Source: DASTYK01 sp964384585 (GTDB taxonomy: Bacteria > Gemmatimonadota > Gemmatimonadetes > Longimicrobiales > RSA9). Taken from it: a stretch of 56,013 nucleotides of DNA. How positions within the stretch are numbered: the stretch's first letter is position 1; each line of letters starts with the position of its first letter. Where the stretch lies: positions 1 through 56,013 of the forward strand of contig CAYLME010000005.1 of the NCBI GenBank assembly GCA_964384585.1. The letters run 5' to 3'. This document shows positions 26,362 through 35,421 of this stretch, in pieces. The notes beneath the pieces are model-generated. The model worked only from the letters and a program-made list of their open reading frames with translations. It made no database searches and had not been told where the DNA came from. Position numbers and translations under genes: made by a program.

Positions 26362-26400
26362 GTCTGCCTCTGTGTCGAATTTCGGTGCGATAATCCGGAT

Positions 26401-26420
26401 CCCGCGCGTGGGCGCGCGGG
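26401..26420 (-). promoter_or_regulatory. GC-rich hairpin in the pckA leader region
   Basis: A perfect 8-bp stem (CCCGCGCG and CGCGCGGG) with a 4-nt loop is located 40-59 bp upstream of the pckA start codon, in the pckA/omp divergent region. Without a T-tract it is more likely an operator or leader structure than a terminator. Confidence 0.35.
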
Positions 26421-26537
26421 AGACAAGGAGGTTATCCCGGGGCTCCCGGAGGGTCAAGCCATGGACGCGGCGTGGATCGCACCTTGCGCATGGCGCTGCG
26501 CTGGCCGGGACAGACAACCACCCCTAAGCTGACGCGC

Positions 26538-28301
26538 GTGAAGCCGAGTCCTGCGATCCTGCTCCTCCTGTGCGCCGCGCCCGTAGCGGCGCAGACGGCA
26601 CCGGCGTCGTGTACGACCGGCCCGATCTCGCACATCTTCATCGACAACCACTCCGTCTTCGACACGTCGGACCCCGACCTGAGCCCGCGCTTCGGCTGGG
26701 CATACCGCACCGCGAATGCGCTGCACGTGCGAACGCGCGAGCACACGATCCTGCGCGAGCTACTCTTCGAGCCGGGTGACTGCTACGACCCGTTCATGAT
26801 CAGTGAGAGCGAGCGGCTTCTGCGCTCCTACCGCTTCCTCGCGCGCGTCGATGTCTTCGGCGTGCCGCAGCCGGACGGCAGCTGGCACGTGGTCGTGGAC
26901 ACGCAGGACGAATGGAGCACCCGGCCCGACGTCCGCTTCTCGACGGACGACGGATTCCGCTTCGAAGGCGTGCGGCTGGAGGAGGTCAACCTGCTCGGAC
27001 GCGGGCACTCCCTGGGCGTGCACTACTACGATCGCGACGCCACACGGGAGTACGGCCTGCGCTTCTACACGCCGCAGCTCTTCGGCACGCGCTGGGACCT
27101 GACGACGGATCTGGCCGAAACGCGCGCGGGCACCCGCGCACACGTCGAGATCGAGTATCCGTTCGTCGCGGAAGTCAGCCGCTGGGCCGGGCGACAGAGT
27201 TTCCTGCGCGACGACCGCCACTTCGATTACATGCTGCCGCGTCCGGACGGTGGCACCGATCACGTGCTGCAGCCGATGCGTGAGACGTTCTACGATCTCG
27301 CGATCGTGCGACGTACCGGCCGCAGCGGCGCGATGACGCTGCTGGGCGGCGGCGTCAGTTTCCAGAAGGTATCGTATGCAGGTCCGGCGCTGTTCGTGCC
27401 CAATGGCAACTACCAGCTGCGCTCCCGTCTCGGCGATACGCTCGACGTCGCGCTGGTGCCGCACCGCAGCGAGGTCAACAGCATCCGCGTGACTGCAATG
27501 GTCGGCCAGCGCAATATCTGGTACGTCCAGCGCCGCGGACTCGACAGCATGCGCGGTGAGGAGGACGTGCGGCTCGGCGCCGAAACCACGTTCGCACTGG
27601 GCCGATCGCTCCCGCAGTTCGAGACCGATGACGATCTTTCGGCGACCCTCACACTGTATACCGGCGTCGAGGTCGGTGATGCGATCATGGTGCTGCGCGC
27701 GCGTGGCGACGGCCGTCGCGACCTGCGCGCGGACGTCGGCATGGCAGAGTGGAAAGACATCTACGGCGAGGCCGAGCTGCTCACGTACCTGCAGACGAGG
27801 CAGCTGCGGCGGCACACCTTCTTCCTGCGCGCCGCAGCGAGCGGCGGATGGAACACGGTCACGCCGTTCCAGCTGACGCTCGGCGGCATGCGTGCCCTGC
27901 GCGGGTACCGGCGCGAGGACTTGCCGGGAGGCCGGCGCCTTGTCGGCACGGTAGAAGACCGCATCTACTTCGGCTGGCCGTTTCGTGACCTTGCCGACGT
28001 CGGCGGCACGGTTTTCGTCGATGCGGGCCGCGTCTGGCAGGGCGATGCGCCATTCGGCAATGACAGCGAATGGCGGGCATCCGCGGGCCTCGGGCTGCGC
28101 GTGTCGTTTCCCGCGGGCGGTCGCTCGATCGGCAGACTCGATTTCGCGTGGCCGCTCCAGAAGGGCGTCGGCATCGGCGACGTCCGCATCACGCTCTCGC
28201 TCGACGAGATCATCGGACTCTCGGCCAATGCACGCGACGCGCAGCTGCTGCGCTCGCGCCGAGAGACGGTCGCGGGCGATCTCTTCACCCCCCGCTTCTG
28301 A
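26538..28301 (+). CDS. Outer-membrane protein with POTRA-like domain and Omp85-type barrel
   Basis: A 587-residue secreted protein: signal peptide (SPAILLLLCAAPVAAQ), then a short domain at about residues 30-110 with POTRA character (HTILRELLFEPGDCYDP, SERLLRSYRFLARVDVF), then a barrel whose loop-6 motif LGGMRALRGYRRED is the Omp85-superfamily signature. It could insert or secrete proteins or lipids at the outer membrane. A single POTRA and short barrel distinguish it from BamA. The GTG at 26538 is set by the signal peptide, with only a weak ribosome binding site. It ends 3 bp before the amidohydrolase gene, so it probably heads that operon. Confidence 0.82.
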   Translation: MKPSPAILLLLCAAPVAAQTAPASCTTGPISHIFIDNHSVFDTSDPDLSPRFGWAYRTANALHVRTREHTILRELLFEPGDCYDPFMISESERLLRSYRFLARVDVFGVPQPDGSWHVVVDTQDEWSTRPDVRFSTDDGFRFEGVRLEEVNLLGRGHSLGVHYYDRDATREYGLRFYTPQLFGTRWDLTTDLAETRAGTRAHVEIEYPFVAEVSRWAGRQSFLRDDRHFDYMLPRPDGGTDHVLQPMRETFYDLAIVRRTGRSGAMTLLGGGVSFQKVSYAGPALFVPNGNYQLRSRLGDTLDVALVPHRSEVNSIRVTAMVGQRNIWYVQRRGLDSMRGEEDVRLGAETTFALGRSLPQFETDDDLSATLTLYTGVEVGDAIMVLRARGDGRRDLRADVGMAEWKDIYGEAELLTYLQTRQLRRHTFFLRAAASGGWNTVTPFQLTLGGMRALRGYRREDLPGGRRLVGTVEDRIYFGWPFRDLADVGGTVFVDAGRVWQGDAPFGNDSEWRASAGLGLRVSFPAGGRSIGRLDFAWPLQKGVGIGDVRITLSLDEIIGLSANARDAQLLRSRRETVAGDLFTPRF

Positions 28302-28304
28302 GTC

Positions 28305-29663
28305 ATGCGACCCACCTGTTACCGCGCGCAGTGGATTCTGCCGATCAGTGCGCCTGCGATTCGCGACGGCGCACTGCTGATCGACAGCCGCGGCCGCATC
28401 GAGGCGGTCGGGCCGGACCTCGCGGTACCGCGACCGGACGACGCCGAGCAGATCGATCTCGGCAATGCCGTGCTGCTGCCGGGCCTGGTCAACGTGCACG
28501 CGCATCCCGAGCTCTCGGTGCTGCGCAACGTGCTCGAGGATCTGCCGTTCATCGAATGGATCAGCACACTGCGACGTGTGAAGGCCCGCGCGATGCTTGA
28601 TGAGGCGGACCTGCACACCGCCGCCTTGTGGCAGCTGTCCGAGGCGTATGCGGCCGGGATCACGACGATCGCCGCGACTGAGGATTCGGCGGCTTCACTC
28701 GGGGCGCTGCTCGAGACCGGCGGCCGCGGCATCATCTACCGGGAGGTGTTCGGACCGGCGCCGGACCAGTGCGCCGACGCGATGCGCGAACTGCGCACCC
28801 GTGTGGACGCGATGCGGGCACGTGCGACGGATCTCGTCCGCGTCGGTATCAGCCCGCACGCGCCCTATACCGTATCGGACGAGCTGTTCCGTGCGACTGC
28901 ACGCTACGCCGCCGATGAGGCGTTGCCGGTCGCCGTGCACATCGCCGAGTCACAGGACGAAACCGACCTGGTCGTCGATGGGGCGGGCGCATTCGCGCCA
29001 GGACTGCAGCGGCGCGGTATCGCGACACCGCCACGCGCACGCTCACCGATCGATCTTCTCCATCGCACCGGCATCCTTGCGCAGCAGCCGCTGCTGATCC
29101 ACGCGGTGCGTATCGATACGGATGACGTGCGCGCCATTGCCGACGCGGGTGCGAGCGTAGCCCACTGCCCTGTTGCCAACGCGCGGCTCGGCCATGGCGT
29201 CGCGCCGGTCGCACAGCTGCTCGAAGCCGGCGTCACGGTCGGGATCGGCACGGACTCGATGGCGAGCAACAACCGCATGGACCTCCTCGAGGAAGCGCGC
29301 AGCGCACAGCTCATGCAACGCGCTGTCAGCCTCTCGCACGACACGCTCGACGCGGCGACGCTGCTCCGCCTCATGACACTGGACGGCGCCCGTGCCCTGG
29401 GCATCGACGCCGAGTGCGGCTCGCTCGAGCCAGGCAAGAGTGCGGATATCATTGCGGTCTCGCTCGACGGCGTCCATACGCAGCCGGTCCACGATGTCGA
29501 GACCGCCCTCGTATTCGCTGCACGCGGCACCGACGTGGTGCTGACGGCCGTGCGTGGTCGCGTGCTCCATGGTGAGACACACATGGCCATCGATGTACCC
29601 GCAGTCCGCGCCCGGATGGAAGCGATCGCCGCGCGGGTGGCTGCTGCGCGCGCCACGTCATGA
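28305..29663 (+). CDS. Amidohydrolase-family deaminase (SsnA/TrzN/aminofutalosine-deaminase type)
   Basis: Metal-dependent hydrolase of the cytosine-deaminase-like amidohydrolase group. In 452 residues the metal and catalytic signatures are intact: HxH in NVHAHPE, the strand-5 His in VAVHIAESQDE, the His in LIHAVRID, HCPVANARLGHG, and the catalytic Asp in GTDSMASNNRMD; a SPHAPYTVS motif is typical of the subgroup. Candidate roles include deamination of a purine, pterin or 6-amino-6-deoxyfutalosine (menaquinone pathway), but none can be chosen from context. Its stop overlaps the methyltransferase start (ATGA), tying it to the ketosynthase cluster. Confidence 0.85.
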   Translation: MRPTCYRAQWILPISAPAIRDGALLIDSRGRIEAVGPDLAVPRPDDAEQIDLGNAVLLPGLVNVHAHPELSVLRNVLEDLPFIEWISTLRRVKARAMLDEADLHTAALWQLSEAYAAGITTIAATEDSAASLGALLETGGRGIIYREVFGPAPDQCADAMRELRTRVDAMRARATDLVRVGISPHAPYTVSDELFRATARYAADEALPVAVHIAESQDETDLVVDGAGAFAPGLQRRGIATPPRARSPIDLLHRTGILAQQPLLIHAVRIDTDDVRAIADAGASVAHCPVANARLGHGVAPVAQLLEAGVTVGIGTDSMASNNRMDLLEEARSAQLMQRAVSLSHDTLDAATLLRLMTLDGARALGIDAECGSLEPGKSADIIAVSLDGVHTQPVHDVETALVFAARGTDVVLTAVRGRVLHGETHMAIDVPAVRARMEAIAARVAAARATS

Positions 29664-30349
29664 AGCAGCGTCGCACGGGCGCGGCCGAGTACCTCGACGA
29701 GCAGGGCCACGACGAAGCTGTGCTTGCGCACAGCATGCGCCAGGTGGCGGACGTGAATCGCTACCTCGGGGGCACGCGGGCGACGGTGCGCGCAGTCGAG
29801 GATCTGCTGCCGGCCGACGGTACGGCCACCGTGCTGGATGTCGGGTGCGGCGCGGGCGACATCACCGCTGCACTGGCGAACCGTGTGCAGAGACGTGACG
29901 TCCGGATCACAGCGATCGATCTGCACCCGCAGATCCTGGCGCTTGCACGCGAGCGCCTGCGTGCGCTGAACCACGTGTGCCTGGCGCGCTCCGACGCACT
30001 CGCACTGCCCTTCGCCGACCGCAGCTTCGACGTCGCGATGATGTCACTCACCCTGCACCACTTCGAAGACGATGCGCCGGTCGCAGTGCTGCGCGAGCTC
30101 GGCCGTGTTGCCTCGGCTGTCGTGATCAACGATCTCGAGCGCAACTGGCAGAACCGGGCAGGAGCACACCTGCTAGCACATACACTCTGGGCGCGCAACA
30201 GGCTGACCCGGCACGACGGTCCGCTCTCAGTGGACAGGTCCTTTACGGCCGCTGAGCTGAGCGCGCTGGCGCACAGCGCCGGGCTTCGCGACGTGCGCGT
30301 GCGACGACGCTACTTCTACCGGCTCGTTCTCACCGCACGCTCCGGGTGA
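29660..30349 (+). CDS. Class I SAM-dependent methyltransferase, UbiE-like
   Basis: Methyltransferase of 229 residues with motif I VLDVGCGAGDIT, the acidic loop ITAIDLHP, motif II (SDALALPFADRSFDVAMM) and SLTLHHFED. The C-terminal half (VVINDLERN, NRLTRHDGPLSVDRSF, RRRYFYRLVL) is of the kind found next to FAD oxidoreductases in alkylresorcinol-type and other polyketide clusters. A likely role is O- or C-methylation of the cluster product. The start overlaps the amidohydrolase stop by 4 bp. The gap to the next gene is 79 bp. Confidence 0.85.
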   Translation: MKQRRTGAAEYLDEQGHDEAVLAHSMRQVADVNRYLGGTRATVRAVEDLLPADGTATVLDVGCGAGDITAALANRVQRRDVRITAIDLHPQILALARERLRALNHVCLARSDALALPFADRSFDVAMMSLTLHHFEDDAPVAVLRELGRVASAVVINDLERNWQNRAGAHLLAHTLWARNRLTRHDGPLSVDRSFTAAELSALAHSAGLRDVRVRRRYFYRLVLTARSG

Positions 30350-30428
30350 CCCCGCCGCCACCCGACACAAACCCATACATCCGGGACCATCGCGGTGCGC
30401 GGCCCTGCGCTTGCATCGCCCTCTGCGC

Positions 30429-31730
30429 GTGACATCGTCATCGGGTGGTACGCACACCGAACGCCGCGAAGTCGTGATCGTCGGCGCGGGTCCCGCAGGG
30501 GCCGTCGCAGGCCTGCTGCTCGCGCGTGCCGGCCACGACGTGCTGCTGCTCGAGCGCCTGTCACTGCCACGACGCAAGCCGTGCGGTGACTGTGTCAGTG
30601 CCGGCAGCACGCAGGTCTTCGAACGACTCGGTCTCCTGCCGGCAATCGACGCTCTGGCACCGGCTCGCCTGCGCGGCTGGCGCATCATCGCACCGGACGG
30701 CTCATCGTTCACTGCACTGTTCGAAGCGATCGCACAGAGCAATCGGCACGGTGCGTACGCACTGGCCATCCCGCGCGACAGGCTGGATGCTGCGCTGCTG
30801 TGTGTGGCGATCGCCGCGGGCGTGGAGGTTCGCACCGGCGCACGCGTTGCGGACGTCGCATGCGACGAGCAGGGCACGATGGTATACCTGCACGGCTGCG
30901 ACCGTCCGATGCATGCGCGACTGCTCATCGGCGCGGATGGACTCCGCTCGATCGTTGCACGCGCAACCGGTGCCGTACGACGATCGCCGCGACTGCGGAA
31001 GCTCTCGCTCAGCACGCATGCCGCGCCGTTCCGGGACACGGACGGCCTCGGTGAGATGCATCTGGCCCGCGGTGCGTGCATGGGCATCGCTCCCGTTACG
31101 GCGGCGGGCGACGCATGCAACGTAACGCTCGTCGTGAAGAGCGATATGGCGAGCATCGCGAACGTGCACGCGCCGTCCGTGCACGGCCGCCATGCATCCC
31201 GTTCCGCACGCCTCGATGCATTCGTCGATGATTGGCGCCAGCGTTTCCCGCTGCTCGCGACTGGCGCACCGGTGGGTCCGCTGGCGGGGGAGGAATGGCT
31301 GGCGTCAGGACCATTCGACATGGCAGTGCGCCATGTAACCCACGACGGCGTCGCGCTCGTCGGTGACGCGGCGGGCTACTTCGATCCTCTGACTGGACAG
31401 GGCATCCACCAGGCGATCGCCGGCGCCGAAGCACTCGCGACGGTCGCGGCGCTCGCGTTGCGGCAGCCGGGTCCCGTCCGCCGCGGACGCCTCGCCGGCT
31501 GGGCCGACGCGCATGCCGCACTCACGCTCGGGACCCGCCGCGTGCAGCGCCTGATCGACGCCGTGCTCGCACGACCGCCGCTTGCGAATGCTGCGATCCG
31601 TGCACTCGCGCGCAGCGACGTCGCACGCAATGCGCTGCTCGGCGTGACCGGCGACCTGCGTTCCCCGGCCTCGCTGCTCCACCCTGGCCTGGCCACCGCC
31701 ACACTCCACTCACTCCTGAGGGCATCGTGA
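30429..31730 (+). CDS. FAD-dependent oxidoreductase, geranylgeranyl-reductase/monooxygenase type
   Basis: Flavoprotein with the Rossmann motif VIVGAGPAGAVAGLLLARAG, a KPCGDCVSAGS segment after it (the position where geranylgeranyl reductases carry PCG), the second dinucleotide motif LLIGADGLRSIVA and the FAD-ribityl motif VALVGDAAGYFDPLTGQGI. It could hydroxylate or reduce a lipid-like or aromatic intermediate. The start is uncertain: the GTG at 30429 leaves 16 residues before the Rossmann motif, a TTG at 30411 is also possible, and no ribosome binding site is visible. Its stop overlaps the SRPBCC gene (GTGA). About 433 residues. Confidence 0.85.
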   Translation: MTSSSGGTHTERREVVIVGAGPAGAVAGLLLARAGHDVLLLERLSLPRRKPCGDCVSAGSTQVFERLGLLPAIDALAPARLRGWRIIAPDGSSFTALFEAIAQSNRHGAYALAIPRDRLDAALLCVAIAAGVEVRTGARVADVACDEQGTMVYLHGCDRPMHARLLIGADGLRSIVARATGAVRRSPRLRKLSLSTHAAPFRDTDGLGEMHLARGACMGIAPVTAAGDACNVTLVVKSDMASIANVHAPSVHGRHASRSARLDAFVDDWRQRFPLLATGAPVGPLAGEEWLASGPFDMAVRHVTHDGVALVGDAAGYFDPLTGQGIHQAIAGAEALATVAALALRQPGPVRRGRLAGWADAHAALTLGTRRVQRLIDAVLARPPLANAAIRALARSDVARNALLGVTGDLRSPASLLHPGLATATLHSLLRAS

Positions 31731-32212
31731 CGATTCTCGACGAACACCGGATGGACGCACCACGCGATGTCTGCTTCCATGTCGCTGCCGATGTCGAACG
31801 CTGGCCCGTGATCCTGCCGCACTACAGGTGGGTCCGCTTCCAGGAGCGACGGGCTTTCGGCACAGGCCGCGTGGAGATGGCAGCATGGCGCGAGTTCGGC
31901 GGGCCACTGCGCTACCCGACCTGGTGGGTGTCCGAGATGCGCGTGGACCCCGACGAGCCGGCCGTCTATTACGACCACGTCGATGGCATCACGCGCGGCA
32001 TGACGGTGAAGTGGATGTTCGAGCCACTCCCGGATGGCGCGACCAGCGTGAAGATCACCCACGCCTGGGACGGGCCCGCATGGCCGCTCATCGGACCGGT
32101 CGCGTGGCAGCTCGTCATTTCCCGCCATTTCGTCAGCGCCATCGCGCAACGAACACTCGCGGGGGTCGCGGCAGAAGCGTCACGCCATCACACGGAGGTG
32201 CGCGATGCCTGA
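31727..32212 (+). CDS. SRPBCC-family polyketide cyclase/aromatase-like protein
   Basis: A 161-residue START/Bet v 1-fold protein (DEHRMDAPRDVCFHVAADVERWPVI at the N-terminus, shown here only in part; MTVKWMFEPLPDGATSVKITH in the middle) similar in layout to polyketide cyclase/dehydrase proteins that bind or fold nascent polyketides, though the family also includes lipid-binding proteins. The GTG overlaps the FAD gene stop and its own end overlaps the ketosynthase start by 8 bp, so its product is made together with both. A cyclase role is inferred from the neighbouring ketosynthase. Confidence 0.8.
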   Translation: MTILDEHRMDAPRDVCFHVAADVERWPVILPHYRWVRFQERRAFGTGRVEMAAWREFGGPLRYPTWWVSEMRVDPDEPAVYYDHVDGITRGMTVKWMFEPLPDGATSVKITHAWDGPAWPLIGPVAWQLVISRHFVSAIAQRTLAGVAAEASRHHTEVRDA

Positions 32213-33488
32213 GACGCACAGCAATGGGAACGGTGCCCGGCATCGTGTCGCCGTGACGGGCATCGGCCCGATCACCGCGGTCGGCACCGGCGTCGATCGC
32301 TTCTGGGAGGGGCTGCGACGCGAGCGCTCACCCATCCGCACCATCACACGCTTCGACGTGCAGCCCTGGCGCTCGCGCATCGCAGCCGAGGTCGACGACT
32401 TCGAGCCGACCGACTTCCTCGAGCCACGCATTGCGAAGCGGATGGACCGCTTCGGCCACTTCGCCGTCGGGAGTGCACGGCTCGCACTGGCCGATGCCGG
32501 CCTCCGCTCCTCTGACCTCGATCCGGATCGCACCGCAGTGCAGATGGGCACCGCACTCGGCGGGATGGGCTACGCCGAGACACAGGCGAACGCGTTCTAT
32601 GGCGGCGCAGCGACCGCGCGCAGCATCGACCCGCGCGTCGCACTCACCACCTTTGCGGGTGCAGCCAGTTGCTCGATCGCGATCGACCTCGGTGTCACAG
32701 GACCAAATGCGACAAACGCGATGTCGTGTGCCTCCGGTACGATCGGCATCGGCGAAGCGTGGAGGCTCATCCGGGACGGCAGTGCGGACGCAGCCCTGGC
32801 GGGCGGAGTCGAGGCGCCGCTCGCTCCGATGTGCTTCGGCGCGTTCGCGGTGATCCGTGCGATGAGCACACGCAACGACGACCCGGAGCACGCATGCCGG
32901 CCGTTCGACCAGGGCCGCGACGGCTTCATCATGGGCGAGGGCGCCTGCACGCTCTACCTCGAGCGTTACGATCTGGCGCTCGCCCGTGGCGCACGCATCT
33001 ACGCGGAAATCGTCGGCTACGGCTGCACCAACGACGCGTATCACATGACCGCTCCGCGCCCGGATGCATCCCAGGCGGTCCGCGCTATGGGGCTCGCTCT
33101 GCGGACGGCGAATGTGACCGCTGAGGACATCGACCTGATCAGCCCGCACGGCTCGTCCACCCCGCTCAACGATTCGACCGAGAGCACTGCGATCAAGCAG
33201 GTCTTCGGCGAGCGGGCCTATGCGCTGCCGATCAGTGGGACCAAGCCGTACCACGCGCATGCCCTGGGTGCGTCAGGTGCCATCGAAGCCGCCGTCTGCT
33301 GTCTGGCCTTCCAGCAGGGCTGGACGCCGCCCACGCTGAACTTCGAGTGCGGCGACGAGGACTGCGACCTCGACTATGTCGGCAGCGGCGGTCGAAGCTT
33401 CCGCCCGCGCCATGCACTGTCGAACTCGTTCGGCTTCGGCGGCATCAATGCTTCTCTCGTGCTGGCCAGTCCGGCACTGCGCGTGTGA
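32205..33488 (+). CDS. Beta-ketoacyl-ACP synthase II (FabF-like), cluster ketosynthase
   Basis: Condensing enzyme joining malonyl-ACP to an acyl primer. The 427-residue thiolase-fold protein keeps the Cys-His-His triad: Cys-175 in NAMSCASGT, His-315 in SPHGSSTPLND and His-352 in YHAHALGASGA, with Lys-347 and the terminal SNSFGFGGINASL. The active-site neighbourhoods depart from canonical FabF (SCASG instead of ACATG-like, HGSS instead of HGTS), as expected of a specialised ketosynthase. It is last in a coupled operon that has no acyl carrier protein, chain-length factor or acyltransferase, so it must use carriers encoded elsewhere. Confidence 0.88.
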   Translation: MPETHSNGNGARHRVAVTGIGPITAVGTGVDRFWEGLRRERSPIRTITRFDVQPWRSRIAAEVDDFEPTDFLEPRIAKRMDRFGHFAVGSARLALADAGLRSSDLDPDRTAVQMGTALGGMGYAETQANAFYGGAATARSIDPRVALTTFAGAASCSIAIDLGVTGPNATNAMSCASGTIGIGEAWRLIRDGSADAALAGGVEAPLAPMCFGAFAVIRAMSTRNDDPEHACRPFDQGRDGFIMGEGACTLYLERYDLALARGARIYAEIVGYGCTNDAYHMTAPRPDASQAVRAMGLALRTANVTAEDIDLISPHGSSTPLNDSTESTAIKQVFGERAYALPISGTKPYHAHALGASGAIEAAVCCLAFQQGWTPPTLNFECGDEDCDLDYVGSGGRSFRPRHALSNSFGFGGINASLVLASPALRV

Positions 33489-33767
33489 CAGGGCACCGCC
33501 GCTTCGGCATGGGGCGCACTGCCTTCCAGTGCCTGTCATTGACCGTGGCAGGCGCTCGAACCGTGCGTGATCGTGCCCGGCCTCCTCCACATCTGACTGA
33601 AACAGGCACACTATGCCCCGTTATGACCGTGATCGGCATGTTAATCGCAAAGCCTTCCCCGGCTCTGGTGTGTCAGGCAAGATGACGCGCCGGGGATGAC
33701 GAAGGTTGGCAAGCTTTCTGCAAGGAGGCGGGCCGGCCCCGTGAGGAAGGGAGTGGCGGGCCGGACG

Positions 33768-33784
33768 CGACGGCGTAGCCGTCG
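33768..33784 (+). promoter_or_regulatory. Leader hairpin upstream of the 33.8-kb outer-membrane protein gene
   Basis: A perfect 7-bp stem (CGACGGC and GCCGTCG) with a 3-nt loop lies 39-55 bp before the start codon; GGAC/GTCC on either side can extend it. The 334-bp gap 33489-33822 holds no gene. It contains this purine-rich structured leader, a weak -10-like CACTAT at 33609, and a good GAGGAGG ribosome binding site at the 3' end. Confidence 0.35.
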
Positions 33785-33822
33785 AGAGTGTCCGCAAGTC
33801 TGACCCAAGTGAGGAGGATGGT

Positions 33823-35148
33823 ATGAAAGTGTTGGTGAGGGTAGCAGCGGCAGCGGCGTTTGTAGTGCCGCTCCTCGTTGCGTCGCCCGCGTCCGCGCAG
33901 CATTACCGAGTCGATTTCGGTATCAATGGCGGCTACTCGTGGTACAGTGCCCTGCTCGGTGATGACCAGCTGGGTGGTGCTGATGCGGATGTCCGCTTCA
34001 GCTCGAACTGGCTGCTCGGCAGCCAGCTGACCTTCTGGGTCACCCCGCGCATTGGTCTCCGTGCGAACATGACGTACACGGACACCAATCTCGAGGGCGA
34101 CGATGTGACGTTCCACGATCACATGAACCTCTGGACGGGCACCGGCGACCTGATGTTCCGGTTCCGTGAGCCGAACGAGGAGTGGCTCGGTTCGGAGTTC
34201 CTGCCCTACGTCGCGCTCGGTCTGGGTGCGAAGTGGGTCAACCCGGCGGGTGACTGGGCGACCTGCACGGGCGGTGGTGAGGACGATTCGTCCTGCCATC
34301 CGTTCTTCCCGAGCGCGAGCCAGGGTTTCGCGATCGAGGAGGCGACGTCGTTCGCAGGCCTGATCGGGCTGGGCGCCGACTGGCGCGTTTCGCCGAACTT
34401 CGCGGTTCGGATGGAGCTGAACGATCGCATCTACAAGCCCGAGGTCTACGAGATCACGGGTGCGGGCACGTCGTTCTCGCGCTCGAGCGGTGACAACGTT
34501 GCGAAGACGGTCCATGAGATCGGCGGTCAGATTGGCCTGCACATCCTGGCCGGCCTGCGTGAGCCGCCGGTCGTAGCGGTTGCGCCTGCGCCGCCGCCGC
34601 CGCCGCCGCCGGCCCCGGAGCCGCCGCCGGCACGTGAGGACAACATCATGGTCTGCGTGGTGGACCCGACTGCACCGAACGGCCTGCGCATGCAGGAGGC
34701 GATCTACCTGGTCGACGCCGGTGATACGGTGGTCGTGGTCAACGGTCAGCGTCGTCCGCTGTCGACTGCGGTCGGCACGGTCGTGACGGCGAGCAACCAG
34801 CCGTGGTACGTCAGCGGCGCACCGCTCGTCATCGATGTTGGCCGTACGAACTACGAGTACCTGACATACCAGGGCGCCGTCCGGATCGAGGCGGACCGCC
34901 TGACGTACCTCGGCACGGTCAATGGCCTGCCGGTGTACGCGGATCGTGACCAGGTCGCCGACGTTCGCGACCAGCTTGCGGATGTGCGCCAGGCCCGGGC
35001 GACCGGTGACCTCGGCAACATCCTGGAGCAGGAGCAGGATCTGCGTGAGGCAATCGACGCCCTGCAGGTCGTGTACGTTCCGCTCCAGCCGACCGGCTGC
35101 GTGTTCCAGCCGCTCCAGCGGCAGCAGCAGGTCCGCAAGGGCAAGTAA
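33823..35148 (+). CDS. Abundant-type outer-membrane barrel protein with novel C-terminal domain
   Basis: A 441-residue secreted protein: signal peptide (VAAAAAFVVPLLVASPASAQ), N-terminal beta-barrel of about 230 residues (FGINGGYSWYSALLGDD, SQLTFWVTPRIGLRANMTY), a Pro-rich linker near residues 250-272 and a C-terminal domain without the OmpA peptidoglycan-binding motif. The C-terminal part begins VCVVDPTAPNGLRMQEAIY and ends in a helical segment (VADVRDQLADVRQARATG) plus a basic tail. Frequent CGT and GGT codons, unlike neighbouring genes rich in CGC/GGC, and a strong GAGGAGG suggest high expression. A terminator follows. Confidence 0.75.
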   Translation: MKVLVRVAAAAAFVVPLLVASPASAQHYRVDFGINGGYSWYSALLGDDQLGGADADVRFSSNWLLGSQLTFWVTPRIGLRANMTYTDTNLEGDDVTFHDHMNLWTGTGDLMFRFREPNEEWLGSEFLPYVALGLGAKWVNPAGDWATCTGGGEDDSSCHPFFPSASQGFAIEEATSFAGLIGLGADWRVSPNFAVRMELNDRIYKPEVYEITGAGTSFSRSSGDNVAKTVHEIGGQIGLHILAGLREPPVVAVAPAPPPPPPPAPEPPPAREDNIMVCVVDPTAPNGLRMQEAIYLVDAGDTVVVVNGQRRPLSTAVGTVVTASNQPWYVSGAPLVIDVGRTNYEYLTYQGAVRIEADRLTYLGTVNGLPVYADRDQVADVRDQLADVRQARATGDLGNILEQEQDLREAIDALQVVYVPLQPTGCVFQPLQRQQQVRKGK

Positions 35149-35216
35149 GCTCCAGGCTGCATGGGCGTAACCCGAGTAGATCGGGGGCGTCCTGCAGGAG
35201 CAGCCAGACCAACGGG

Positions 35217-35248
35217 GAGCCCGGCCACTGTGGCCGGGCTCTTCGTTT
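35217..35248 (+). terminator. Intrinsic terminator of the 33.8-kb outer-membrane gene
   Basis: A perfect 11-bp stem (GAGCCCGGCCA and TGGCCGGGCTC) with a 3-nt loop and TTCGTTT tail, 68 bp after the stop codon. Confidence 0.85.
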
Positions 35249-35421
35249 GTGCAGGCGGTTCATGACGCGATCGGCGGGATGGCTGCGACCACATGAGCAC
35301 AGCCGATCGTTCAGCATGGAACGGAGCGCCCCGGATCTGACGGAGCCTCACGTGCGAGCGCCGGCTCAGGGTAGTACGATGGTTGCCACTGTGCCCGTCG
35401 GCCGGATACGTTGTCGCGCCG

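Noticed and set aside
26424..26437. AAGGAGG on the plus strand upstream of the POTRA/barrel gene
   Set aside because: No ATG, GTG or TTG lies at ribosome-binding distance; the real gene start is at 26538. It falls in the pckA leader of the other strand.
28305..29663. Amidohydrolase as definite aminofutalosine deaminase
   Set aside because: Motifs fit the deaminase group, but no other futalosine-pathway gene is in the window, so the specific assignment is not supported.
33528..33555. Possible terminator after the ketosynthase gene
   Set aside because: Only five paired bases (GCCTG/CAGGC) with a 13-nt loop and no T-tract; too weak to call.
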